From Glomus cerebriforme (taxonomy: Eukaryota; Glomeromycota; Glomeromycetes; Glomerales; Glomeraceae), in assembly GCA_003550305.1 (NCBI GenBank), contig QKYT01000194.1:155299-171659 (forward strand): a DNA stretch of 16,361 nt. Direction: 5' to 3'. Position numbers and translations under genes: made by a program. The notes under the pieces were generated by a model. That model worked only from the letters and a program-made list of their open reading frames with translations, searched no databases and was not told where the DNA came from. How positions within the stretch are numbered: the first letter of the stretch is position 1; every line of letters begins with the position of its first letter. Shown here in pieces: positions 1 through 8,180 of this stretch.

Positions 1-77
1 TCATATGATATTGAAAAATTTTAAATTTAAATATATAAAATGTTTATTAATTGTAATAATTGAATAGAAACACTTTT

Positions 78-535
78 CTTAATCTTAAAGAAACACTTTA
101 CTTAATACCAAAGGGTTGAAATTACGCTCTGAAGTTAAAAACAAAAATTCGAAAATTAGTATAGTTACGAAAAGTATGCGTAACTCTATCAATATTTAAG
201 ATAGGATTATGTAAATTTGTATATACGTAGATTCGAACCTGCTGAACAACTTTTCCTAATCTCAAAAAGACTCTTAACTTATTACAAAGTGTCAAAATTA
301 TGCTCTGAATTTAAAAATGGAAATTCAAAAATTAGTACAGCTATGAAAATGGTAGTAACTTCCTCAATATTTAACCTATACTTATGAAAATTTGTATGTA
401 AGTAGGTCCGAACTTACCAAACAACATTGCTTAATCTCAAAGAGCTCTTTACTTATTACCAAAGTGTTGAAATTACACTCTGAAGTCAAAGGTAGAAAAT
501 CTGAAAGTTATTATTTCATTTTAAAAGTTTTCTAA
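78..535. repeat. Diverged ~176-bp tandem repeat, about 2.6 copies
   Basis: Three similar blocks start near 78, 255 and 430, giving periods of 177 and 175 bp. Each begins with a form of cttaatctcaaag, followed by a 'ttactta..accaaag' stretch and then 'ttgaaattac-ctctgaagt'. The first two copies continue through 'aaaattagta' and 'tcaatattta'; the third breaks off soon after its first 60 bases. The copies differ at many positions, so this is an old array. No coding frame was seen in it. Confidence 0.7.
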
Positions 536-860
536 TGCTAAAATATATACAAAAAAAAAAATTTCTTAAATAAAAAAACAAAGAACAAATTATCGTTTTT
601 TTAAAGTATAAAAAACTAAAATCCAGTTCAAAAGAAAGAAAAAAGAAAAAAGAAAAGAAACATAAAAAATTAAATCAGCGTGAATATTTTTTTTAATCAG
701 TATAATTGTTATTATAATTATTGTGTAATTGTTTTATATGTGTAATTATTGTGTAATTATTTTGTGTGTGTAATTATTGTGTAATTATTGTGTAATAATG
801 ATCATCGTAAAAATTTTTAAAAATATTTATGGAAAAAAAATTTATTATAAATTAAACTTC
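536..860. repeat. Low-complexity A-rich tract and TGTGTAATTATT microsatellite
   Basis: Bases 540-670 are dominated by runs of A with a few G (aaaagaaaaaag type). Bases about 710-800 repeat the motif tgtgtaattatt with variants. This is simple-sequence DNA and no gene is visible in it. Confidence 0.6.
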
Positions 861-1533
861 TGTTCAAAATTTGGGCATATAAGCTTCAAGCATAAAAGCT
901 TATATAAGTAATAAAAATGCTGTAAAGAACTAAATCATATATAGAAATTAAACTAAACTATAAACTGAAGTTCTTGGTTAGTATGATTGTCAAGTTAAAT
1001 AAATAAGTTCAAGCAATATAGTACAAGCAATCTGTTATTCTTTTCTTTATGCTAATTAATAATCATACCACCCACCAGTTCATCGCAGTACACTATTATT
1101 CATTTCACCTGAACCTAAAATAGAAAAAATTCATTCTAAGAAAAATATGGAATAGATCAGGCACTGAGACACAGACGTACTACATGTTATACAATTCATA
1201 ATTATTCCTTACTCAAATTTTTTTAGTACATACAAAAAAGAATATTCATATTACAGCAATCTATTGTTCAATGAAAAAGTTTTTATTGGCAATTTATTGT
1301 TGACAAAAATTTTATAGCTATTATTAAAAAAAAACTATCTACTACTAATTAGAATTAGCTAAACGCCAGTTACTGGGAACTAAAAATCAAATTTTTTTCA
1401 CATTAGTAATCAACTTAATTATGCCAAACCCGCCNATAATTTTAGTCTAGCTATGAATAAACGAAATGATNATTATTTTCTTAACTAAACTTAAATAAGA
1501 TAAGAGCAAGAAGGTAACACAATTTAAAATTAT
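861..1533. other. AT-rich stretch without a recognisable gene
   Basis: No reading frame, RNA gene or element end is supportable here. The only structure noted is a perfect 10-bp inverted repeat, ATATAAGCTT (877-886) and AAGCTTATAT (896-905), around a 9-nt spacer. Ambiguous bases occur at 1435 and 1471. Confidence 0.5.
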
Positions 1534-1612
1534 TTATTCAGGGTAATCTAAACCTCTACAGATCGGCATAAATTTTTTTAGTATATAGATTAGAGGATCT
1601 AACCCTGAATAA
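1534..1612. repeat. Imperfect inverted repeat, 21-24 nt arms
   Basis: The left arm at 1534-1557 begins TTATTCAGGGT and ends AACCTCT. The right arm at 1592-1612 begins AGAGGATCTA and ends ACCCTGAATAA, which is its near reverse complement. The outer 11 bp match perfectly. A 34-nt spacer separates the arms. I found no convincing target-site duplication, so this could be a hairpin or the remains of a very short inverted-repeat element. Confidence 0.5.
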
Positions 1613-1786
1613 GCAAATCATGCACAGTACCTTCGGCCAATTTTTATCCCATAGGTAATATTTTACAATTTCACTAGGCAATCATGAATCATGTATATAA
1701 ATTATATAGCTATTATTTCACAAAAAAAAATAAAGTTATAGTTGTAGCTGAAATTAATTTCATAATAAGAAATTATATAATTACGT

Positions 1787-1819
1787 ATGATTATTCTGTA
1801 ATTATTTCAGAATAATCAT
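1787..1819. repeat. Perfect 12-bp hairpin
   Basis: ATGATTATTCTG at 1787-1798 is followed, after 9 nt, by its exact reverse complement CAGAATAATCAT at 1808-1819. It lies in non-coding AT-rich DNA and its function is unknown. Confidence 0.6.
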
Positions 1820-1842
1820 ATAATTTTTGTAAATACAAAAAT

Positions 1843-1918
1843 AATTTCAGTATATATAATTAATTTTGGTATACATAATTAATTTTAGTATACATAATTA
1901 ATTTTGATATATAATTAA
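1843..1918. repeat. 19-bp minisatellite, four copies
   Basis: Units of the form AATTTTAGTATACATAATT lie at 1843-1861, 1862-1880, 1881-1899 and a 17-nt variant at 1900-1916. A further unit (aattacagtatata) resumes at 2317, directly after the inserted element at 1919-2309. The array was therefore split by that insertion. Confidence 0.75.
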
Positions 1919-2309
1919 GGAAAAAAGGAATTGGCGACCCGTCGCCATAGCAACCCCTGTCACGTGACTTCATATACAAATAATTTGTCACCTCCGTGTC
2001 ACATCCCTAGTTTTCCATTTTTACTATTTATTCTAGGGACTTAAAATTTTTTCGGCATGAAAAAGGCTATTTGTTACATGTTATTCGTCACACAACTAAT
2101 TTTAGCAAATTTTATAACGCCGGCCGGAATTTCCTTATTTGGAATCAATGTAACGTTACACACCCCAAAAAAGGCAATTTTATTTCTCTCAAAAATCGAA
2201 GTTTTGCGTTACACGAAATTCCAAAAAAGGATAATTTTTTGCCGATCACTTAATTTTGGCCGGAATTATAGGGGTCGCCATGGCGACGGGTCGCCACATA
2301 GTAACGCCC
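1919..2309. mobile_element. Miniature inverted-repeat transposable element, ~391 bp, GC-rich ends
   Basis: Near-perfect 26-bp inverted repeats lie at 1933-1958 and 2270-2295, of consensus GGCGACCCGTCGCCAT followed by RGCRACCCCT. Outside them are 14 more, diverged, bases on each side. The whole is flanked by a 9-bp direct repeat TATAATTAA at 1910-1918 and 2310-2318, and the interrupted minisatellite continues in register after it, which supports a real target duplication. A 9-bp duplication suits a Mutator-like source and 8 bp would suit hAT; I cannot decide between them. The interior has repeated subterminal motifs (gccggaatt twice, ccaaaaaagg twice). No transposase is encoded; the 85-codon frame inside is judged incidental. 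Confidence 0.75.
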
Positions 2310-2942
2310 TATAATTAATTACAGTATATACTGTATATGTAAATTACATTAAATATCTAAATTAAGGATTTAAGGATTTTGTCTTACAATTAATACCAAT
2401 AAAACCTTTTTCATGATAATAAAGAACTTTCACATTTAAAAAAAATACTAAAAGGAAAATATGCCATATAAAAGAGAAGAAGTAAACACTTTAATATCAC
2501 CAAATTCTGAAGATAATAATGATGATACAAATGTAAATAAAATAGATGTTACTAAAAAAAAAAACCTAGAAGACCAAAAAATGATGTTTGGAATTTTTTT
2601 ATAGAAATAGGCCTATAAGTTCAAGGTTATTGTGATGCCAAATGTAAAGAATATGGCTGAAAAAAAAGTTAATGCTAAAACAGATGAACTTAAAACTCAT
2701 ATTAATTTTTGATGTATTAATGCATATTATAAAATTAAAGAAAGATATATGAATATTATTTGAGATAGAGAAAATTTAAATCATTCTATTGATGATGATA
2801 ATAGACCATTAAAAAAAGTAAAGATTTATTATAGTAATCAGCAACGAATTGATGAACATTATGAATCTCTTAATATTACTAACTTAAAAATACAATTGGC
2901 AAATCAGATCCTTATTAAATTGTTTATTTGTTGTGATATTTC

Positions 2943-3174
2943 TAAGGTTGCTTGCCGAAACCTAGGGGTTTAGACAAGATGGCGTTTTGCCAAAAAGCGA
3001 AATTCTGCCAAAACTATATTAAAGTTATATTAAAAAACTGGCGAAACTCTGGAGAAAAGCAAAACTGCCAAAACCTATTATAATTGCCAAAACTGCTGAA
3101 ACTCTGCCAAAACTATAATAAATCTTTAGTAAAATTTTGATGAAACTAATCGTAGGATTTTGAAGGCAACCTTA
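2943..3174. mobile_element. 232-bp miniature element (TAAGGTTGC ends) inside hAT exon 1
   Basis: Terminal repeats TAAGGTTGC (2943-2951) and GCAACCTTA (3166-3174) are exact inverse copies. The flanks are GATATTTC on the left and GATATTCT on the right, an imperfect 7-8-bp target duplication as expected for hAT-type insertion. A TA duplication (Tc1/mariner style) is an alternative reading. If one flank copy and the element are removed, the transposase frame reads on as C-D-I-L-F-H-L-I before HPFFKDF. The inside is a run of variants of ctgccaaaact and ctggcgaaact, repeated about seven times, which is unlike the surrounding DNA. Confidence 0.7.
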
Positions 3175-3352
3175 GATATTCTATTCCATTTAATATAGCA
3201 TCCATTTTTTAAAGATTTCATTAAAACTTTATATCCAGCTTATATATTTCTATCATATCAACAATTATCTACAAATATGCTTAATTCTGAGATATCACAT
3301 ATTCAATTAAAAATTGATGCAATACTCAAAAATGAAATTTGTGCAATGCTAG

Positions 3353-3440
3353 GTATTTATTTTATATTTTAATTATTCATATTAAATTTTATTTAAAAGA
3401 TCTATATGCATATTTAATTTTTTTGATTTCAAAAAGTTAG
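3353..3440 (+). other. Intron 1 of the hAT pseudogene
   Basis: The intron begins GTATTT and ends AAAAAGTTAG. Joining the flanks gives an uninterrupted transposase-like reading (A-M-L-D-stop-T-S-P-I-G-Q-L), where the TAG at 3443-3445 replaces an expected Trp. An acceptor at the earlier AAAAAG would break the frame. Confidence 0.5.
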
Positions 3441-3829
3441 ATTAGACGTCACCAATAGGACAATTATTTTATGCATTTATTATTTTTACTTAAAGTAGAA
3501 AAGAATATATCCATTTTATTCAAAATCTTTCTAAAGAATCTCATACCAGTTTCTTTATTGCTGAAAAAATAATTGAAGTAATTGAATTAGTTGGTTCAGA
3601 GAAATTTTTGGTAATAGTGTCTAATAATATAGCTTTTATGGTAAAGGCAAAAAAATTGTTAATAAAAAATATCAAAATATAATACTAATTTGATATATTG
3701 ATCATCATATCAATTTGATCACTAATGATATATGTAAATTGCTTTTTGTTGAAGAACTTCTAAAAAAATGTATGAAAGTTGTCAAATATTTTAAAGCTTC
3801 TCATATAGCTGGAGAGGTCTTACATATGG

Positions 3830-4613
3830 TAGTGTTACGATCAAGATAAATCTGTAATCTGCCAATCTGATTTAAAATGATCCAGATATCTGAAATAGAT
3901 TCACCAATCCGATTCGAAATGATCTGTATATCCGCGAAATGCATCTGGATTTATCGGATTGCGGTGTTCAATCCAGATGATTCAGATCATAACTTTTTTT
4001 TTAAAAAAAAAATTTCTTTTTTTCACTTTACTTTAATCTCATTAAAATTTTAAATTTTTAAGAACGTTTTATTAACATTCTTCTCTTTTCTTTTTTTGTA
4101 GATTTTGGCTTGAACCTTCTGGAATAGCCTTGGAGGTAATTTCAATAAGGAAGGGGATTTATTCATTTTTATTTTAAGAATGTTTATTAACGTTCTTCTC
4201 TTTTCTTGTAGTTTCGGCTTGGACCTCTTGGAACAACCTTGGAGGTAATTTCAATAAAGGGGGGGGATTTATTTATTTTTATTTTAAGAACTTTTATTAA
4301 CGTTCTTCTCTTTTCTTTTCTTGTAGATTTCAGCTTGGACCTTCTGGAACTGCCTTGAAGGATTTCAATAAGAAGGGGAGATTTATTTTTTTATTTTAAG
4401 TGTCATCCCGATTTTATTCCCAAAATATCTGGTGTATCCAGTATAAAAAAATCTCTAATAATAATTAAAAAAAATTATTATTTAACGGATCATCCAGATC
4501 ATCCGTCGGATCATCCGTCATCTGTCTAAAACTTATCCGGATGATCTGGATGAAATTCGAATCAGATGAATCCACGGATTGATGGATTGACAGATTGATG
4601 GATCATAACACTA
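3830..4613. mobile_element. 784-bp non-autonomous hAT element (TAGTGTTACGATC ends)
   Basis: The terminal repeats are TAGTGTTACGATC (3830-3842) and GATCATAACACTA (4601-4613). A perfect 8-bp target duplication, ACATATGG, lies at 3822-3829 and 4614-4621. Eight-base duplications are the hAT hallmark. Removing the element plus one duplication copy restores the transposase reading E-V-L-H-M-E-I-L. Both ends carry many copies of short ATCCGGAT/GATCCAGAT/GGATTGA motifs, typical of subterminal transposase-binding repeats. The centre has three tandem copies of a ~105-120-bp unit (see 4056-4400). No coding capacity was seen. Confidence 0.85.
4056..4400. repeat. Three tandem copies of a ~102-120-bp unit within the 784-bp element
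   Basis: Units start at the 'ttttaagaa' motifs near 4056, 4172 and 4292, with periods of about 116, 120 and 102 bp. Each contains a 'ttattaacgttcttctcttttc' type tract (with small changes) ending in TTGTAG. Next come a 'ggcttggacc' type stretch, 'ctggaa' and 'ccttggagg', and the unit ends in 'atttcaataa' and a G-run. The pyrimidine tract plus TAG in every unit resembles a splice acceptor. Confidence 0.7.
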
Positions 4614-4737
4614 ACATATGGAAATACTGGAAAAAATAGTAAAGGGTGGTGGCTTAAAATCATATATCAAAACATGTTGGATTACTGTATTCGATTGTGC
4701 AAATTTTGTTTTATCTTGTGAGACTATTCTAAAAGAT

Positions 4738-4805
4738 GTAAGTATTTTCTAATAATTTAATTTTAAATTTAAATTTAATTAATTATTATTTATTATTATA
4801 ATGAG
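4738..4805 (+). other. Intron 2 of the hAT pseudogene
   Basis: 68 bp, beginning GTAAGTATTT and ending in AG at 4805. Joining the flanks gives T-I-L-K-D-Q-I-V-V in one frame, continuing the transposase. An acceptor three bases later would also keep the frame. Confidence 0.55.
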
Positions 4806-5127
4806 CAGATTGTAGTATAAAATGGTAATACATTAAGTAGCAATATTGAAAAAATTATTTCTAATTGGCATTTTTATGTTGATTTAGAAGAATTGGTATC
4901 AGTTATTGAATTAATTAAAAAAGCATTGAAATATCTTGAATTTAAAACTACTACTTTGGCTGATTGTTTCATTAAAATAATTAAGCTTTTTACTACTATT
5001 AAGGATTTATCAGAAATATGATAGATATTATTTCATAATGAATGCATTAATATTTTTAACAAAAAATGAAAACAATTCGATATTGAATTATATATGCTCG
5101 CATATATATTACATCCAAAATATAGAG

Positions 5128-5195
5128 GTAATTATACTTTAATTATGATTTACTTTTTTTAACAATTTATTTATTTATTATTTATTTATATTAAG
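5128..5195 (+). other. Intron 3 of the hAT pseudogene
   Basis: 68 bp, beginning GTAATT and ending TTAAG after a T-rich tract. Joining the flanks gives the hAT block H-P-K-Y-R-G-E-G-M, a strong sign that this is a true intron position. Confidence 0.65.
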
Positions 5196-5499
5196 GTGAA
5201 GGAATGAAAATAAAGACTTTTTGCAAAGTAATTGAATACGGAATTCAAGAAATATGGCTTAAAATAGGTGGAGAAAAAAATTCTAGTTAGATTTTGATAG
5301 ATCAGTTCACTCTATATGATTATGAATTTATTGATGAAGTATATATAATTCAAAGCTGATGGAAGCTAATATATGAAGAAAATAATGATAAAAATTTATC
5401 TGAGATTTAGCTTTTAAAGTTTTATCAATAAGACCCCATAATGCAGGATGCAAACAAATATTTTTTGTATTAGAATAGATCAATAAAACGTAAAACCAG

Positions 5500-5599
5500 G
5501 TAGGAAATTTAATTTTGATTTATACAAATTCTATAATCTATACAACTGATAATTAATAATTCAATAAATTATTATTTTTTTTTAAATAAAATTAAAAAG
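5500..5599 (+). other. Intron 4 of the hAT pseudogene
   Basis: 100 bp, beginning GTAGGA and ending AAAAAG. Joining the flanks gives K-T-R-L-G-I-D-H, matching the basic block that usually follows the hAT dimerisation motif. Confidence 0.55.
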
Positions 5600-5969
5600 A
5601 TTAGGAATAGATCATATATAAAACATGGCCAAATTGCATACCTATTACATTACCAATACTAAAGCAAAATTGAAATATATATATTAAGATTTATTAGAAG
5701 AAAAATTTTATGAGAAAGTTGAAAAACATTTGTCTGAATACCTTGCTGAAGATGATATTGTTGAAGTAGAAAATGATTATAATTATGATGATGATGAAGA
5801 TGAGGTTAATAATAAGGATAAGGATGAGGATAGTATGAATAATAATAGTGAAATTGATGAATACTTAAACTTAGCATCTGAAGAGTTACGTCAACTTTTT
5901 GAGATGCAAGTTGTAGAAGTGTATATTGAAAGACAACCAGTTGATTATAAAAAAAGGAGTTTGATATAA

Positions 5970-6332
5970 ATGCTTTATTGCAAGAATAATTTGATAATTA
6001 TTAAAATAGGATGTTGGGTGCTGTCAACTGGATAAATATTAAACTTTAAATCAATTATTCTAAAACATTAATATTTTGAAATAATTATTCTGTGTTTGCA
6101 TAGTTTATATGAAATTAAATTTAAGTTTGCATGATTATAAGTTATGTTTGCATAAAGTTAAACTGAGAGTTTATAGATAATTATTTTTTTCTATAAGATC
6201 AATAAATTTTTATTTATTGATCTCATTTTTACTAATCTAAATATTTAAATATAGTTTTTTAAATATCTTTGGCTTTTAAACAGTTGAGATAATATCAGTT
6301 GAAAGATATTAAGTCTATTTCCTTACATTTTT
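5970..6332. other. Non-coding interval between two convergent pseudogenes
   Basis: No gene is seen. Three copies of an octamer-like GTTTGCAT lie near 6093, 6123 and 6147. A perfect 12-bp hairpin (AGATCAATAAAT, TTTT loop, ATTTATTGATCT) spans 6196-6223. The hairpin contains AATAAA and lies downstream of both pseudogenes, so it could have served as a 3'-end region; this is only inference. Confidence 0.4.
6196..6223. repeat. Perfect 12-bp hairpin with TTTT loop
   Basis: AGATCAATAAAT (6196-6207) and ATTTATTGATCT (6212-6223) are exact inverse copies around four T. It holds an AATAAA hexamer on the + strand. Confidence 0.65.
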
Positions 6333-7165
6333 TCACACAGAAGTCCAGTACTCATCAACATCAATGAAGCTAAACATACTTGTAATACGTTGCATAAAAT
6401 ATCTTGAGCCAGCTTGACCATCCATTAATGCAACAGGCTTTCATGATAATAGAGGAGGAGTTGATCCATTTAATGTTCTGGACTTTTGGTTCAATATATG
6501 ATAAGAAATTAATGAAACCATTTTTTACTTAGAATTAGAAATACAAGCTGGCTCAAAATTTGGAGCACTTGGCATAGTATTTTTTGCTATGGTTGCTTTA
6601 GATTATGCATAAATTTTATAGCTAGCTGTTAAATTTCCATCATGATTATATGATACTAATATCAATTTATTCTTTTCTGAGTGTGAAGTAAATTGGAATA
6701 AAAGCTCCAGTTGAAGACACTTAATTTTTGCCTCTTCTTGTAATATGTATTGTTTGTATTTCCAAATTTCAAATTCCCTTCTATCAATAGATTTGAGATT
6801 TTTTTTCTTCTTGTATATTCATTCAAAATACTATTTTCAGAAATACATCTCTTCAAGTGGTTATCTTAATAGATATGAGAGCTAAAAGAAGTATTAGGTA
6901 TGAAAACTAAGGAGTCACATACACTACAATATATATAATTGGTTGGATGAGTATGGACTTTATCATTTTCATATAACTTTCCACACATTAAAATATATCC
7001 ATTCTTAGAAAGAATTCCTGGATTCTCTTTAAGTATTTTCCTAAATGGATCACAAATATGATAGCACCACATTTCTGGTATTTAATGATCATGTTTTTTT
7101 GTTAAAGGCCATATTGCATCAACTATTCTTCTATATTCTTCAAAGTTTACATCACTATATATAGC
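6333..7165 (-). pseudogene. Broken gene with a Cys/His finger-like motif, unknown family
   Basis: Read on the minus strand, a protein-like frame starts near 7165 (Y-S-D-V-N-F-E-E-Y-R-R-I) and runs through WPLTKKHDH, then MWCYHICDPFRKILKENPG from 7072. A putative zinc-binding block follows, CSVC with SSHIY and DNHLKRC after it (about 6930-6845). An apparent frameshift in an A-run near 6800 moves it to the next frame. That frame continues as REFEIWKYKQY, LILVSYNHDGN, MPSAPNFEPAC and PVALMDGQAGSRYF to about 6333. In-frame stops lie near 7085 (TAA), 6869 (TAA), 6607 (TAA), 6525 (TAA) and 6444 (TGA). Several sit where Gln would fit. The continuity of the frame across ~450 bp with simple stops indicates a decayed gene rather than chance. 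I do not recognise the family; a transposon-related protein with a BED/C2H2-like finger is one possibility. Confidence 0.5.
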
Positions 7166-8180
7166 TTACTAGATTTAGTTTAGAATAGGTTCTACTATCT
7201 AAATCCATATTAGCCTTTTAGTAGATTATAATAGATTACAACGATTTTATTGATTTCATAGTGTTTTATCAATTTTAGCTGATTTAGCAATAGTATACTC
7301 TAATAAATCCAAATTCATTTTTATTTGATTGAAACCAGATTCATATTTTTCCTGATGTTATAATTCGGCTAAATTAGATCTGATCATCATTGATGGCTAA
7401 ACTATAAAATTTGTATTACATATGATCTCCCTAGTTTCCTGCCAGTTCCTCGATAGTTCTAGAGTTTTTATAAATCACGAGATGATTGGCCAATCAGATT
7501 TCAGATTTTTTTTCTTTAGCTGGATAAACATAACAGGAATTCGGGAAATAATTATGAATAAAATGCACGTGCAAGAAATATTATTTTTCAGTGTCCGAAC
7601 TCATCAGAAGCAGGATCAGCATCTAGTTAAATTTATCTCCCGAAGGTGCTGTGCATATGACTAGCTTATTTGTGCTTTCTAGTTTTTTGAATTGCGAGTT
7701 GAAAGATTAGAATAATTTTGGCAGGGCCCCCGGCTGAAATTTCAGTCATGAGATTTTCAGATCCCATAAGTCCATAATTGATTAAAGCCAAAAAAACATA
7801 ACAAAATCATCCCGGGTTAGTTATACTAAGCAAGGAAGTGAATTTTTTATTCACATGCATTGTAGATTAATTTACATGTCAATTTCTCAAAAAAGTCCGG
7901 GTGCAGTAATGTAGCACAGTAATGTGCAATTTAAGAATTCGCAATATGAATTAGTATTTCTTTTTGTTATCATGCTTTCTGACTTCAACTAAATTTTTAA
8001 CATTACATGAATTTTTACAAATAGGTAGAGAAAAACAAATAGCTATTATTTTCACTAATTTTTTTTAGTTTGTATTTTACACTATATAAACTTGAATGTA
8101 AAATTATATAAATTTTCTTTTTTTTTGTAAAAAACCTCCCAATAATTATCACTAGAAACTCATACGATCGTTCATAACAA
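7166..8180. other. About 1 kb without a supportable gene
   Basis: An open frame at 7422-7664 (+) is Phe-rich and matches nothing I know, so I do not call it. The stretch 7400-7960 is less AT-rich than its surroundings. It holds a 14-bp palindrome TGATTGGCCAATCA (7483-7496), a 12-bp palindrome CTGAAATTTCAG (7734-7745) and small GC-rich islets (gggcccccgg near 7724, cccggg near 7811). It may be an old repeat, but I could not find its ends. Bases 8000-8180 are AT-rich and lie downstream of the minus-strand gene. Confidence 0.45.
7483..7496. promoter_or_regulatory. Palindromic double CCAAT box
   Basis: TGATTGGCCAATCA is a perfect palindrome that presents a CCAAT box on each strand, sharing a central GGCC. 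CCAAT boxes are bound by the fungal Hap/NF-Y complex. No gene start is evident next to it, so a regulatory role is a guess. Confidence 0.25.

Larger units (their letters stand above)
2461..5969 (+). pseudogene. Decayed hAT-family transposase gene (BED finger type), 5 exons
   Basis: This is a dead cut-and-paste DNA transposase. Inferred exons are 2461-3352, 3441-4737, 4806-5127, 5196-5499 and 5600-5969, with GT-AG introns of 88, 68, 68 and 100 bp whose removal keeps frame. Recognisable blocks in order are a BED-like finger (W..FF then CDAKC, about 2590-2720), HPFFKDFIKTLYPAY (~3199), SHTSFFIAEKII (~3540), DHHINLIT (~3700), GGGLKSYIKTCW (~4645), LADCFIK (~4955), LHPKYRGEGM across intron 3, IWLKIGG (~5252), a WWKLI-type block (5357) and MAKLHTYY (~5625). 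The gene ends in an Asp/Glu-rich tail. It is riddled with stops, for example at 2658, 3443, 3691, 5067, 5357 and 5476. It also has frameshifts in A-runs near 2560 and near 5430, where the hAT C-terminal dimerisation motif should be. Two other elements are inserted in it. Family assignment is by motif pattern only; terminal repeats of the hAT itself were not found. Confidence 0.8.

Noticed and set aside
712..800. Short direct repeats as a CRISPR array
   Set aside because: Units are contiguous AT microsatellite copies without unique spacers, in eukaryotic-looking DNA.
2057..2314. 85-codon open frame on the + strand
   Set aside because: It lies within the inverted-repeat element at 1919-2309 and runs into its terminal repeat. 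It has no recognisable domain and the element looks non-autonomous.
2658..5359. TGA read as Trp, suggesting mitochondrial DNA or a variant code
   Set aside because: Intact TGG codons occur next to the TGA codons (for example TGG at 5360). TAA and TAG stops are also frequent, and the nearby intact gene uses the standard code. Mutational decay explains it better.
7422..7664. 80-codon open frame on the + strand
   Set aside because: Low-complexity Phe run, no motif, no splice or promoter context beyond a palindrome inside it. Judged chance.
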